64,000 nucleotides of DNA from contig NC_085876.1 in NCBI RefSeq assembly GCF_034702125.1, forward strand, positions 24,992,481 through 25,056,480, given 5' to 3'. Positions 22,507 to 35,418 of the stretch are shown piece after piece. Position numbers and translations under genes: made by a program. This DNA comes from Engraulis encrasicolus (taxonomy: Eukaryota; Chordata; Actinopteri; Clupeiformes; Engraulidae). Within the stretch, counting starts at the first letter, position 1. Each line of letters opens with the position of its first letter. The notes beneath the pieces were generated by a model, which did no database searches, had not been told where the DNA came from, and saw only the letters and a list, made by a program, of their open reading frames with translations.

Positions 22507-23461
22507 TAAAGATTGTGTATCGATGTGCTTCATCCAAAGCACCTGAGATGATGTTTTGATTTGTTAATCGCCAGGTTAACCTGATCCCCCTGGCGCCCTG
22601 AAGGTCTCTGTCTGTAAAGTAAACTGTGCATCTTCTGTCTGCCTGTACGAAGGTATGTAACCCTTCCGGTATGTCTCACTCTACTGTAAACGGTGGTGTA
22701 TGTTCTGGACTGTACTAATCCTTTCATTGTGTGCCCAACTCCTCAGAGCTGTGTTCGAGGGCTCTGGGCACTGTACGTTGCACCGCGGGCCGATTGCCCA
22801 TCGCTGTTTTGTCCTTAGTGAATTTAGTTTGCCTTTCTGTTTTGTTTTGTTTCATTGTGTTTTATTTCTGTTGGACCGACCGCCAATTCTTAAATGTAGC
22901 ACTATTGTGCGTGGGTCCAGTAGCTCGCAGGGCAGTGTGTAGTGGGTAGCCTTGATTGAATCACTTGCGTGGTATGCCTATGAGCGTGTGTGAGTGTGCG
23001 TGCTGTACCATAGGCCATTATTTCATAGCACGAGTGGTGAAACACACTTTTATTCTGAACTGTAACCTGCCCTGCTAGCCTGGGTCTAAGTGCTGGATTG
23101 TGTAGCCTAGTTTTCTTTTCTTTTGGCGGTGCGGCTATTTTAACCATTGCATCTCTGTATAAATAAAGACTATTTTTATATGCCAACAAGTAATACATGT
23201 CTCTGTGCCAGTCTGTCAGGACCTGTGTGCTTTTACTCGTGAAGTAAAGTTTTACTCTGGGTGGCGAAATTCCCCCAGTGGCGTAGTCGTGCAATTACAA
23301 TTATCAATATTGATGATTCATTATTTTAGGAAAATTAACATCTAAAGTTCCACTCTGCTACATGTGCTTTGCCATGCGGCAGCAGTCTACTTCGAAGCAG
23401 CGGGGAACATAGAACCCTTTTTTCAAAAAAAGCAGCGGGGAACATAGGACCCGGGGAACAT
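21974..23461. mobile_element. Element E: GGGTCCTATGTTCCCC-ended element (about 1.5 kb)
   Basis: The left end ATGTCCCCTGGGTCCTATGT and the reverse complement of the right end ATGTTCCCCGGGTCCTATGT form an inverted repeat of about 27 bp. A further copy of the GGGGAACATAG motif lies just inside each end. A segment with CCCTAAACCTAACCTGTCAG occurs twice near the left (22110-22200) and, inverted, at 48900-48950. E sits directly beside T in the broken L1 ORF1. No transposase is recognised. Confidence 0.65.
22469..22505. repeat. (GT)n microsatellite
   Basis: A pure GT array of about 18 units inside element E. Confidence 0.95.
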
Positions 23462-23467
23462 AGGGAT

Positions 23468-23935
23468 GATCCCACAAGGATCTCCAACCGGTGAATGAGC
23501 GGATGAAAAAGATGCAGAAATCTGCCAGAGAGGTTCCGGGGGAGAATCTACAGCTGAAAGAGAAAATGCTGGAAATGACAACGCGTTCGATGCAAGACAA
23601 TCTGATTTTCAACAGTATCCTAGAGGAGAAGGAGGAAAATGTGGAACAAGTGCTTAAAGCCTTTTTATTTCAAAAGAGCTGGGTATCTTCAACAAGGAGA
23701 TTGTCCAGCAAATGAGTTTCCACCGAGTTCACCGGCTCCGACCAACGAAACCCAAGAAACATCCTGACGTAAACAACGGGATCCGAGATCAAATCGGAGG
23801 AATACAAACCCAGAGCTATCATCGCATGTTTTGCGCAACACACGGACAAAGAAATGATCTTCACAAGAGGGCCAATGCTCAAGGAGGAAAACTTTGGCAT
23901 TAACCAGCAGTATCCCGTGGAAGGGCCGTACGATG
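23468..23935 (+). pseudogene. L1-type ORF1, RRM/C-terminal piece
   Basis: The frame reads a polar helix (NERMKKMQKSAREVPG), then RSMQDNLIFNSI, a characteristic RRM strand of LINE ORF1p, then an ENVEQVLKAFL helix. Frame breaks follow, with MSFHRVHR and later KEENFGINQQYPVE in other frames, which match the C-terminal domain of L1-type ORF1p in order. The N-terminal half is 7.4 kb upstream on the other side of T and E. It is dead by several frameshifts. Confidence 0.7.
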
Positions 23936-24156
23936 ACCTGCAGTGCATGGGTCCTCCAGAGGATGGCTGGGATGGCATTTGTCACACGGAGCTCTTTTGG
24001 CACCGGGCACCAATGCACCACATTACACACAAACACATGACCACAAGTAGAGGTGTGTATCTGCTGCTAGGTACAAATGTATCATACAAGTGTTGCATAC
24101 ATTGTCGACTCCAATTCACATATTAATGTATATCTATATATTTTTTCTCACACAGG
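23936..24156. other. Junction between L1 ORF1 remnant and Harbinger gene
   Basis: ORF1 similarity ends near 23935. The following frame (PPEDGWDGICHTELF) is open to about 24030 but is not recognised. A pyrimidine tract ending CACACAG at 24157 is a good acceptor for the next exon. Confidence 0.4.
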
Positions 24157-24157
24157 A

Positions 24158-24960
24158 TGTGCTTCTGGCCCTTGGCCCTGTGTACCAGAACCAATCACAC
24201 ACAAAAATCCCCATAACACACTCCGTTCTAGCATGTATTTGGACACTCTCAAACCAGGAGTCATACAGGGATGTTGCTGACAGGTTTGGCCTCACCAAAT
24301 CGTGCCTGGCAACTCACTTACATGAGTTCTGTGCCATGGTTAACACCCAGCTAGGCCATTACATTAGTGGGGGAAGCTTTGCGATCTTCGGAATTGGGCT
24401 TTGCCCGGGCAGGCTTTCCCCACACGGTCTGCACAGTCAATGGATGTCACATCAACATCCCCAAGCCTGATGTGAACAACCCCTTAGCCTACTACAACCA
24501 TAAGAAAGTATATTCCGTCATACTCACAGGGTTTTGCACTAGCAATCGTCGGTTCTGCCATGTCACGGCAGGTCACCCTGGCAGCTGGCATGATTCTAGA
24601 GTGTTCCGCTTGACACCAGTGGCAGCAGCCCTAGAAACACATCTGGGGTGAGTTTCTCAAAAGGGAAGTTGTTAGCCTGTTAGCAACTTCGGTAGTTGCC
24701 AATGGGAAAATGCATTGGAAACAACAAAGTAGCTAATGTAGTAGGCAACTTTGGTTTTGAGAAATTCACCCCTGTTGTGCCACCTGGCATGTACATCATA
24801 GGTGACTCCGCATATACAGGTACTCTACTTCTTCAATTAATGAAGCCATATAGAGATAACAGACACGTAACAGCAAGGCAGAAGAGATTTAATAGAAAGC
24901 TAGATGCAGCTAGGGTGGCGGTGGAGCATGCCTTCGGCCTCCTAAAAGGCTAATTTCAGA
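24158..24960 (+). pseudogene. PIF/Harbinger transposase (HARBI1-like, DDE_Tnp_4), broken
   Basis: The first frame (24158-24364) carries a helix-turn-helix-like block: TLSNQESYRDVADRFGLTK. After a frameshift, a second frame reads KKVYSVILTGFC and TAGHPGSWHDSRVFRL, hallmark strings of the HARBI1/DDE4 nuclease family. A third piece has GDSAY and ARVAVEHAFGLLKG. The catalytic acidic residues would be Asp, Asp, Glu. The first position reads Asn (codon 24439-24441, VNGCHINI instead of DG), the second is Asp (24804-24806) and the third Glu (24924-24926). A 126-bp MITE interrupts the coding region at 24646-24771. It cannot encode an active transposase. The upstream acceptor at 24157 suggests the parent gene was spliced. 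Confidence 0.85.
24646..24771. mobile_element. 126-bp palindromic MITE inserted in the transposase
   Basis: The left end GGGTGAGTTTCTCAAAAG and right end CTTTGGTTTTGAGAAATTCA, closing CCC, are inverted repeats. CTG flanks both sides (24643-24645 and 24772-24774). Removing it rejoins the transposase frame. The ends and CTG duplication resemble those of element G1 at 52925-59248. Confidence 0.8.
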
Positions 24961-25111
24961 GGCTTTGCTGTTTGGAGATGGGTTGTGCGACCATACATAT
25001 GGATGATACCACTCTGAGTATGCTGCATTTGAGCATAAAATATATTTCAGTGTGCAGAAAATAAAGCACGTTCAACTACACACGTGAATCACAGGAGCTA
25101 GAGGAACACCA
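24961..25111. other. Downstream part of the Harbinger remnant
   Basis: After the stop codon following GLLKG, the next bases continue weakly in frame (CCLEMGC, SIKYISVCRK), probably the decayed C-terminus. The sequence resumes after element H2 at 27589. Confidence 0.4.
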
Positions 25112-26040
25112 ATGGGGCACCTAAGTCTCCACCCTTTCCGGGCGGCTCATGGGGATGGGAAAGCCAAAACTTTTGACTGGGTTGTAATGGACTGATCAAA
25201 GCTATTTCCCGATCCACCTTGCATTCCCCCATCGATCAAACATATACTGTACCTCAGAATTAATGATGACCAATGGTGTGCTTGTTGACTTCACTTGGCA
25301 ACTGATTTTTGAGTTGTGTGTGTGACCTTTTGTTACCATAAAAACTCAAAGAAAAGCACGCAGGAAACCGGTTGTGCTGACACAGTACAAATATTCTTTT
25401 TATTGAATATAGAGAATAGTTTCTTAAAATTTGTTTCTAAAATGATTCTCTTTAATATTTTCTCTTTCTTTTTCTTGTGTAAAAATCAAGTGCAAGTTGG
25501 ACAAGGCTTGACCGGGCACACACAATTGGCACAGGCTGGAGAGCATAAACAACCAAAGAAAAAGGGGGGTTCCCACTCACTGGTTACACACTAGTAATAA
25601 GGAGGGTTACACGAACTCCTCAGTTCACACCAAAACGTTTCACCACTGCAAACCGGGTAATTCAGTAGTTCACACCAAGCTGACTCAGGTCAGATAAATG
25701 TATACACTCAGGGGATTCAACCCACTACACTCTATGGTATCCACTGCACTCTATATATTTAATAATGTTGACACTCGCCAGTGAGGAGTTCCCCCAAAAG
25801 AAACACAACAAACCCGGCTGTTATGCTCCCCACTCACACACAGTATTGCACAGCTACCCGTGGGCACTCAATGAAAATGGTTTACAAAATAAAACGTAAC
25901 AAACATAAACGCACAAAACGGTAATAAAACACTAAGCAAAACAGTGGCTATTGACACGGCTCTCTGTTGGTGCCGGTCCTAAAACACAACAAAAATACTA
26001 TGAATGGCATGCACAATGTGCAGCGTGTAAACCAGCAGAG

Positions 26041-26583
26041 TAAAGCTGGGCTTACACTGTGCGACTTTTGCCCCGATTTTACTCCGATTTGGCACTCACA
26101 CGACTTTTTGAGAGTCGGGCCGATGTCTTGCTCAATCGCAGGTCAATCGTGAGTCTCGCATCGTGCAGTGTACATGGGGTAACGGCAAGCGATTTCGCCT
26201 CACGATCGTGCAATCGCAGGGTCGCAAGAAAATCAAAACGGTTTGAAATTCTGGTCGTGGCTCGTGCGTAAAGCGCACAGTTAAAGCAGCGCTACGACCC
26301 GATTTGCCACTTCACATGCACAAATAAATAGGGCCGTGCGATTCGCTGTTGAGCGCGACCTCATCTCCACCTCAGGTGCGCATGTTCCCTCCTCTGCAGA
26401 CCTGGGAAACATGCCTGTCGCGTCGTACGGTGGAAGCATTTCACTCGCATCCGACTGGCTCGTGTAGTGTGAGGACGTGAGTCGTGAGTTGTGAACTTTT
26501 AAACAGTGAAATTCCATCGTGCAGTGTGAGCAGAAGCTTAAGACCCACGAGTGAAAATATCGCACAGTGTATGCCTGGCTTTA
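26041..26583. mobile_element. MITE family S, copy S1 (543 bp)
   Basis: The left end TAAAGCTGGGCTTACACTGT and the reverse complement of the right end TAAAGCCAGGCATACACTGT are inverted repeats continuing to GCGA. Other copies are S2 (41513-42020) and S3 (42672-43519). The interior repeats GCGAC, TCGTG and CAATCGCAGG. Conserved shadow frames are due to family similarity and are not genes. It is nested in the LTR at 25321-27232. Confidence 0.8.
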
Positions 26584-26779
26584 GGCAGACACATTCAAAT
26601 ATTACAGGCTTGTAGCCTACCTGTTGTACGATGCAAGAGGCAAACGCTAGCTTCTGTTCAAGGCCCCTCTTCCCCGTTGGTGCGGCTCGCACCTACAATG
26701 CCACACAGCATAGGCAACGTTTATAATTCAGTACAACGCAAGGCAGAGGTAGCGGAGGTAATATGGCGCGAGAGAGAAT

Positions 26780-26800
26780 GTGTGTGTGTGTGTGTGTGCC
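26780..26800. repeat. Short (GT)n tract
   Basis: About ten GT units following GAGAGAGAATG. Confidence 0.85.
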
Positions 26801-27655
26801 GTGTGCTAACAGGTGCAAATGCTCATACCTGGCCACGCTTCTCTCAAGGCACACGGCGGGCGTCTGTCTGGCTTCCCTCGGATGCCCACTACTGCTAAAA
26901 CAATTACTAGCGTCAGTATCATACACAAACCCAGCAACATAACCCTCCCAATTAAGACACGCAGCCTACTCACCAAGATGCCGGCAGGCTTAGTACTGAT
27001 ACTTCGGATTGCGACTGGAACAAACTTCAGTATTTTACGAACAGAATTCAAGGCAGCGTTTCACTTGGCGTGCCAACAACCGTGTGCCCTGGTACCAACT
27101 GCGACTCAGGTGCTAACGAGATCAAACGATAGTTTGCCACTGGTGCGAGACTTCATAACTTCGCTCAGCCGGACATCAAAGTAAAAGTCCACCCCTCCTC
27201 CCACCTAAGGCTACAACAACCCGCGGGTTACATGTGCATGCAAAAATATGTAATTATTTAGACTACACAACAGAAGTCGCATGTCCGACGTGCAGCCACT
27301 AAGCCGCGGAGCAGCAGTAGGGTTGGCAGAGCCTCAGTTCACGTCAAATATGAGAGGCACACGTTGTCTCTAACACAGTTTTGCACAAAAGCTAAAATAA
27401 CCTTTCTTGCGTGTCGAAAATGAATGGTCTTACGACGCAAATCCAAACCTTAAAAATGCACTGCCATCATATATGAAATCCAGAGCACATGCCGAACGGA
27501 ATGACTCGCTCCATTTACTCCCATTCAAAATTTTGAGAGCTCCAGCCCCACGGCTCGGAAGTAGACAGGCGTGACTTAGGTGCCCCATCACGGCAGATTC
27601 CTCACATCACAGAGAAGGTTCTATACCAGTGCAGTTGCTGTGATGTGACCAAAGA

Positions 27656-27970
27656 AACTCGACAGAAGAACAATCTCTCCGGGGGGGAAATGCATTGGCC
27701 ACGGTGTAGTACGGGGACGTTGCCTGAGGACACGCGTGGATGGAAAATTAACTCCCTTGCGCATGGTCAGTGGGTGCGATGGATACAATTTCCGTACTCC
27801 CTTGCGCATGGTCAGTGGGGGCGACACCATGATGGATAATTTGTGGCCAAATTAACTGCAGCTGTTGGTCAGCAGTAATTGCTGGGGGTAATTAAGGACA
27901 GCTGACAAACATTCACGCTGTCCTATGACCTGTTCCACATTCCGACCCTCGCGGAAGTGGCATTGCATGC
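27656..27970. repeat. Dispersed repeat Q, copy 2
   Basis: It matches 12750-13085. It contains a tandem duplication of about 45 bp around CTCCCTTGCGCATGGTCAGT (27754 and 27798), and a further fragment CCGTACTCCCTTCGCCATC at 28017. Non-coding. Confidence 0.7.
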
Positions 27971-29275
27971 TTCCCTGATGCTTCCAATACTGACCGTAGA
28001 AGAAGAATAACATTTCCGTACTCCCTTCGCCATCATTTTGTACTATGCTGTTTTATGACATCAGTAAGCCCTCCTGGTCATAAAATATTATTTCCACCGT
28101 GGTTGTAACAGAGACACATGGTATGAAGCTGGCGTGAAAAAAAGCGTGAAGGAGAGATGTTTCCTCTTCTCACATTCTCCAATTCAACATCTCAATGCGT
28201 TTACCCGACTTTGCATTTAAAAAAAAATCTGTAGCCTGCTTAACATACACGTGTCAGTCATGGGCACAAAATGTTGCTTAACCGGCATATGAAATGAAAT
28301 GAAACATAGCCTACTTGCGAAGCAATAGACTCACAAATGTTCTATGCGCGATAGCCTACAAAGTTGCCAGTCCGTAAATTCGCCATCAAAAAAGTCAGAA
28401 GATGGAGTGCATGGTCAATCAGTGGATGAGCTGAAGATATTGAATTACAAGGAAATATTTTTAACAGGGTTGTTGTTCCCAACCTTGAACTTGAATGATG
28501 GTCACTCACGTTGATGTGTTTTTTTAGAGACAAGCCTTCTTGGTCTACTACAGTAGACACACATAATTTTCTTTAAAATAGAGTCTAAATCAAGTTCATT
28601 GGCTGAATGATGATCCCCACGAGTGCAGGATATTTTTGGGAGAGAGACCGCTTGTGCGTCCACCCCCAACCCAATCCACCCTCTCTCTGTGTGCGTAAAG
28701 TGGCCGATCCACGCGTTCTGTTGTGCGCGCGTGTGGAGCTGTGGCATCCGAGAGTCTTTGCCTCGCAGCCACGCACGCAGTCACATTAAGGCCAAGTAAC
28801 TCTTCTTTTCACCTGCATTTTATAAAGACACAAAACGATGGCCCAATTTACACACAGAGAGAGAAAGAAGGACATGATGCACTGTGTTGTTTTCTGATCC
28901 CCCTGACTGCACTACTGACGGACACTTCGTGGGCCATGGTGCTATTTGGAGTGTGTTCACTGCTGAAACAACATTTGTTTTAACATTAGCCTATTGGCCG
29001 GCTGCTTGTGACAGGCTTGTATTACAATAGTAGAATTGAAATGCAAAGAAGAATGACTCTACTATGAAATAAGAACGAGAAGAAGTGTCCAGTTCTTGTC
29101 ATCATGCTTGCCTTTCCGAGTGCCTGTCCATTACGCACTATTCCAACAGGCTACTACAGCTGCAGTCCATTTTTGAACTTGTTGTAGCCTGCGATGTAGT
29201 TTGGAGTTCTTGTAGACTATAGCCTACAATGCAAAGAAAACGCGAAGGATCACCGCACACTGGTGACCTTTTTTT
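27971..29275. other. Unassigned sequence
   Basis: No exon, element end or tandem repeat is convincing here. Several overlapping short frames at 28500-28790 on both strands show no domain. Confidence 0.4.
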
Positions 29276-29350
29276 AGATGCGTCCCACGCATCTCTATAA
29301 GAGGCTTTGGTGTCCGTCCGTCCGTCCGTCCTTCCGTCCGTCCGTCCGCC
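29276..29350. repeat. Dispersed repeat with (GTCC)n array
   Basis: AGATGCGTCCCACGCATCTC (itself a palindrome), then TATAAGAGGCTTTGG and a GTCC array. The first part recurs inverted at 12063-12115. A related GGACGCATC lies next to the single N at 30741. Confidence 0.7.
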
Positions 29351-29379
29351 CTCCCGTGATGAGTTTCTGAATTGTGATT

Positions 29380-30010
29380 CCCTCTTGTGATTCCCTCGTG
29401 TCCACAAGGTGGCAGTCGCTCAGTTTTGGACTGGAGCTCATGCGTGCAAACCAAAACGTCTACCAAGAGACCGTGCTCTTTGCCAGTGAGAAAAACATGG
29501 CGGCACTTCCTGTTGATTTTCACATGAAAGTTTTGCTTAATTTAAAGTCCCTAAGCGACTATAAATGTTGTGTCTTCCATATATTGATGTAAAAGTGCCC
29601 CACGAAGTAATGAAGCACAACAAAGTTACTCCACATTACCATTTGACCACTCGTTTTTCTATGCTAACAGGGTAGCTAATGTAGCATTGTAAATGATCCA
29701 GGGAGAAAGGGGGGAAGGTTGTGATTTCAGTCCGCCTGAGGCAACGATTTTCGTGGGGAAGATGACCTGCAGCTCGGTGGCATTGAACCACGCCCCCGTG
29801 CCTTATTTGGCTCGCTCAGCACGTGCGTCCTCAGTCCAATCGCAATGCTTTATTTTCCCCAGATGTTTAATCGCATTTAAGTGAAAGTGCCATGTATACA
29901 CATCGCAAAATAACTCTTAATCTGATCTATTTAAATCGCATTTATTAAATCGGACTTAAAAACATCATGTACACGTAGCCAATGTCTCATTGATTAGTTT
30001 ATGGAACTTA
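29380..30010 (+). mobile_element. MITE family M, copy M1
   Basis: From about 29470 to 29985 it matches the inverted copy M2 at the right edge of the window: GGCACTTCCTGTTGATTTTC, AAGTCCCTAAGCGACTATAA, CTCAGCACGTGCGTCCTCAG and CAAAATAACTCTTAATC. Subterminal AAATCGCATTTA and ATCGGACTTAAA motifs are typical of MITE ends. The middle is diverged between copies. Non-coding. Confidence 0.65.
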
Positions 30011-30797
30011 CGGTTTGTCTGTTACGGTCCACGAAGACAATATCCACGTGAAAACGCAAACGCCTGCAAACCACTGTTTTGACAGAAATACAGTTCACCT
30101 GTCGCCTACTCTGTTTTCTTCCCAAAGCGGCATTTAAAAGTATTCCATGAAATCCAACATCAACGTCACTTCAAATAGGTGACAGCATCATGCACACACA
30201 TGAAATAACACTTCAGTGAGGGGGGGACATCACTGCTCTCATATTAAAGTGAAAAGAGAATTTCACATTTTAGTTTATTTAATGTAGGCCTATGCAAAAT
30301 TGCAAATAGCCTATTCATTGAAATCTGTCCAGAAAGGGTTGTAATGTTTGCCTGTTTTTTTATGTTTGTAATTATTATTATTTTTAAATAAAAAATCGTG
30401 ATTTAAAAAAAAAAATAGCCTAACAAAAATAGAGATTTTATGTTAAAAAAAAATGTGATATGGGATGGACCGATGGCCCCCCTAAGCTAAATTCGCCTTA
30501 GGTCCCCACATTGCTAAATGTAGTGTAAGGGATTATTTTGAAAAGACAGTAACATAATCAGCAATGCATTACAGTTTTTCAGTAAATTGCCCAACACTGT
30601 TGAAATCCTATGGTACTTTTTCAAATCCAGGCTTATACAGTACATGGTAGGCTTATTGATAAATTGCCTTGACAGGTTATGAGGAGGCCAAGGGGGCGTT
30701 TGGGCAAGAAAGGTTCAGAACAGGCATAGACGGACGCATCNGTTGTCCGCCTGTCGGACTTGTTAAATTAGTGAACGCATTTCACAATGACAACTTA
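30011..30797. other. Unassigned sequence, with one ambiguous base
   Basis: AT-rich with poly(A)-like tracts at 30385-30455. One N at 30741 marks an unresolved base. No feature is supported. Confidence 0.4.
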
Positions 30798-30799
30798 TA

Positions 30800-32434
<1,635 letters not shown>

Positions 32435-32436
32435 TA

Positions 32437-32934
32437 CATGTAGCCTATTTCCATGTAGCCTATGCTTATTGGACTTTAATCAAAATATACTATGAATTCC
32501 GTCATGTGTTGCGATAGGTGAGTGGTTAAATATTCTGCATTCATTCGAGATGCTGATTTTGGTGTGGGTTCAAATCCTGATGGTAATCAAACAGGGTTCT
32601 TTTATTGGCGCCGCTTTGATTGATCAGAGCTCGTGAAGCACAATTGTGGAACATGGAATTTCCTACTATATTTGGACAATATTTTTTCCATTTTTGAACA
32701 CTGTGTTGGTGTGTTTTTTTCCAGCCCTGTTCGCAACATGACAAGACATTTGGTGTAGTATGGTCAGAGGCTTGTGCACTTGGTGGCTGTAATCGATCGA
32801 TGTTGCTTGAACTCTACCTGAAACCGCCCAAAACCACAAGCAAGAGTGACGTGTTTCCCAAAAAAAAAGACTTAATGCAATTGTCACAAAAACAAATAGC
32901 ATCAGTTTTACGCAGGCAAATGAAATATCGGCTA
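32437..32934. other. Unassigned sequence
   Basis: No feature recognised between the Tc1 element and the LINE. The open frame starting at 32800 runs from here into the LINE, and its first 45 codons do not resemble LINE protein. Confidence 0.4.
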
Positions 32935-34560
32935 CACATCACCCCTTATCATCAGTACATCAGTGTCTGTGAGAGTTTCCTACATTTTTTCACAGAGAAA
33001 ATTGAAATCATTAGAGCTCTTTTTCCACCCCCGGATTTATCTTATCACCCACCCCCGCTTCCTACCTCTACTTTCTACGACTTCAACCCTGTCTCCCTGG
33101 TCGACTTAAAGGACATTGTGCTCCACATGAAAACCATCTCCTCTCCTAGTGATGGGGTCCCTTGCCCCATTTTAAAGGGAACCTTTGACATTACTGGCCC
33201 CTCCCTACAACTTATAATAAACTCTTGTCTGTCATCTGGTTCTGTCCCAGCCTGCCTCAAACATGCAACTGTCCAGCCTTTACTCAAGAAACACAACCTT
33301 GATCCCAAATGCTTAAATAACTATAGGCCCATCTCAAAACTCCCATTCATTTCCAAAGTACTTGAAAAAGTAGTATTGTCCCAGTTGTCCCCCTTCCTAT
33401 CCCAGCACGCCATCTTGGAGCCCTTTCAATACGGTTTCAGGGCATGTCACAGCACAGAAACGGCATTACTAAAAATTACCAATGACTTGCTCCTCACACT
33501 CGACGCTGGCCAAAATGCAGTGCTGGTCCTCCTAGATCTCAGTGCAGCTTTTGACACTGTGGATCATGACATCCTCCTCAACCGCCTTGAAGAGTGGGTG
33601 GGCATTAAAGGGACAGCATTGCAATGGTTTAAGTCATATCTGCAACAAAGGACCTTCTCTGTCTCTATTGGTCATTCTTCCTCGGCCTCTACCCCGGTCT
33701 CCCATGGCGTCCCCCAAGGATCGATTCTAGGGCCGATTCTCTTCTGTCTGTATATGCTCCCCCTAGGGGACATAATTTGTAAGCACCTTGTCTCTTTTCA
33801 TTTCTATGCAGATGACACAGCTTTATTTACCATTAAAAACACAGGAGTCTGCCCAATCTCTCCTGAATTGTGTTGAGGCCATTAAGCACTGGATGTCAAA
33901 CATCCCCAAAATCAATTCCCAAAGTTACTGGCTACTTATCTCACCTCTCCTACTTTGTTAAGCCATCTGCCAAAAGCCTGGGGGTAATCTTTGATTCGGA
34001 CATGTGTTTTAAGAAACAGATTAATTCTGTTATTAAAAGTAGCTTCCATCAGCTAAGAGTAATCACCCGGCTCAAGCCCTCACTGTCCTTTCAAGATTTT
34101 GAAACAGTAATCCACACCTTCATAACATCTCGGCTGGATTACTGCAATGCCCTTTACTTTGGCCCCCCTCAATGCCAGCTAGCTCGACTGCAGTTGGTCC
34201 AGAATGCTGCGGCCAGGCTTTTAACAGGCACAAAGAAGTATGAACACATCTCCCCTGTCCTCTCCTCTCTCCATTGGCTCCCCATTAGTTTTAGGATTCA
34301 ATTTAAAATTTTACTTTTGTTTTTTTAAGGCACTTAATGGTCTGGCCCCTACTTACATCTCTGACATGTTTCAGCACCGCTCCGCTCCCACGTCCCTTCG
34401 ATCTGCCGACTAAAGTCTCCTCCATGTTCCCCGGTCCCGCCTCAAAACCAGGGGGGACCGTGCATTTGCTGTGGCAGCTCCTCATCTCTGGTATACTTTG
34501 CCCCCTGACATCAGCTCTGCTCCTACAACCACTACTTTTAAATCCAGACTTAAAACTCAT
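32935..34560 (+). pseudogene. L2-type reverse transcriptase, partial and broken
   Basis: The frame to 33876 carries the ordered RT motifs: [52 protein letters not shown] (first catalytic Asp), [13 protein letters not shown] and FYADDTALF (the YADD box at 33805-33816). After a frameshift and apparent deletion near 33850-33960, the 33960-34328 frame holds the thumb block SRLDYCNALYFGPP, VQNAAARLLTGTKK and SSLHWLPISFRIQFK, typical of L2/CR1. A stop at 34327 is followed by a decayed C-terminus to about 34560. It cannot make a functional enzyme. Confidence 0.85.
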
Positions 34561-34838
34561 TTCTACATATTGGCCTTTGCTCCCTAGTTTCATCTTTTTT
34601 TCCCCCTTATTTTTATTTACTTATTTTTCTTTATCCATGTAATTTTATCTTATTCACTGTGGAAGGCCTTTTGTATCTTATGTGTTTTATTCTTACTGCT
34701 GACTTTGTCTTGTTTTTAATCAAATTCTTAGTATTGCTTAATTTTAGTATTTTAGTCTGACAATGTACAGCACTTTGGTCAGTTCTTGCTGTTTAAATGT
34801 GCTTTATAAATTAAACTTACTTACTTACCTACTTACAT
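32935..34838 (+). mobile_element. L2-type LINE, 5'-truncated, with 3' end
   Basis: The RT domain is followed by an intact-looking 3' untranslated region ending GTGCTTTATAAATTAAA and a short TTAC/CTTAC repeat (34816-34838). LINEs of the L2/CR1 group end in a short microsatellite rather than poly(A). The endonuclease domain is missing, as expected of 5' truncation during reverse transcription. Confidence 0.75.
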
Positions 34839-35418
34839 TTCTGAGTGGGTGCGATCATTCTGGCTTGACTTGCGCGTCTCTTTCTCAGGCATTAGCAGCT
34901 GGTGCAGTCCTATTATTCCATGGTGAGCTCTCCACGCGTGTGGTGCTGTAATTGCGCGTCGGAATGGTGGTATGTTGAAAAGAAAAAATCATACCACCAT
35001 TCCGACAAAAGAACAAATGAAATTGGGAATGTGGGACGTTTCATTTCTTTTAAAAAATATCACAATTCCGACAATTGAACGTCAATGTTGGAATGACGGT
35101 ATGTCGGAATGGTAGCATGTAACCCAGCTTCTAACCCATCTACTTTTGTGGACTTTTGTCTCAAAAAGTTGACTTGACCGTAACGGTAGATATTGTCAAG
35201 GTACTGGCTTCACAAAACACATTCTGCAGACCTTTCAAGAATACATGAAGGGCTTGGGACACTTCGGTTTGTGATACTCCCAACATATTACGAGGTAAGT
35301 GTGACGTCGTTTTGAGCTGTGCAAGACTTTAAAATGTTGTGTTTTTGAAATGTGTGTAACCGCTGAGATATGATGCCCCCATTCTATCATATTGCATTGC
35401 TAATATGGCTAACGTGAT
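34839..35418. other. Unassigned sequence with palindromic modules at 34958-35120
   Basis: GTCGGAATGGTGGTATG (34958-34974) and its perfect inverse at 34990-35006 form a 17-bp hairpin with a 15-nt loop. Variants of the same module occur at about 35085-35120 (TTGGAATGACGGTATG, GTCGGAATGGTAGCATG). They may be the ends of a small MITE. The remainder is not recognised. Confidence 0.5.

Larger units (their letters stand above)
25321..27232 (-). mobile_element. Probable solo LTR on the minus strand, containing MITE S1
   Basis: Bounded by TGTGACC and GGTTACA, TG...CA termini with a near-perfect inverted repeat, and flanked by TGTG on both sides. H1 gives the empty site and shows that exactly this block is extra. 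On the minus strand a TATA-like AATATATAG (about 25750) precedes a poly(A) signal AATAAA (about 25400), the order expected of U3-R-U5. Without S1 it is about 1.37 kb. There is no internal region, so it would be a solo LTR; a different element class remains possible. Confidence 0.55.
25114..27586. mobile_element. Element H2: second AT-flanked element, with a nested LTR
   Basis: The ends GGGGCACCTAAGTC and GACTTAGGTGCCCC are identical to those of H1, again with AT on each side (25112-25113 and 27587-27588). The outer parts (25114-25320 and 27233-27586) align with H1 along its length. The 1.9 kb between them is an inserted solo LTR. H2 lies within the Harbinger remnant. Confidence 0.8.

Noticed and set aside
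26059..26271. Frames conserved among 26059-26271, 41448-41726 and 43173-43397
   Set aside because: The three loci are copies of MITE S. Conservation follows from shared descent, and stops and indels are not avoided.
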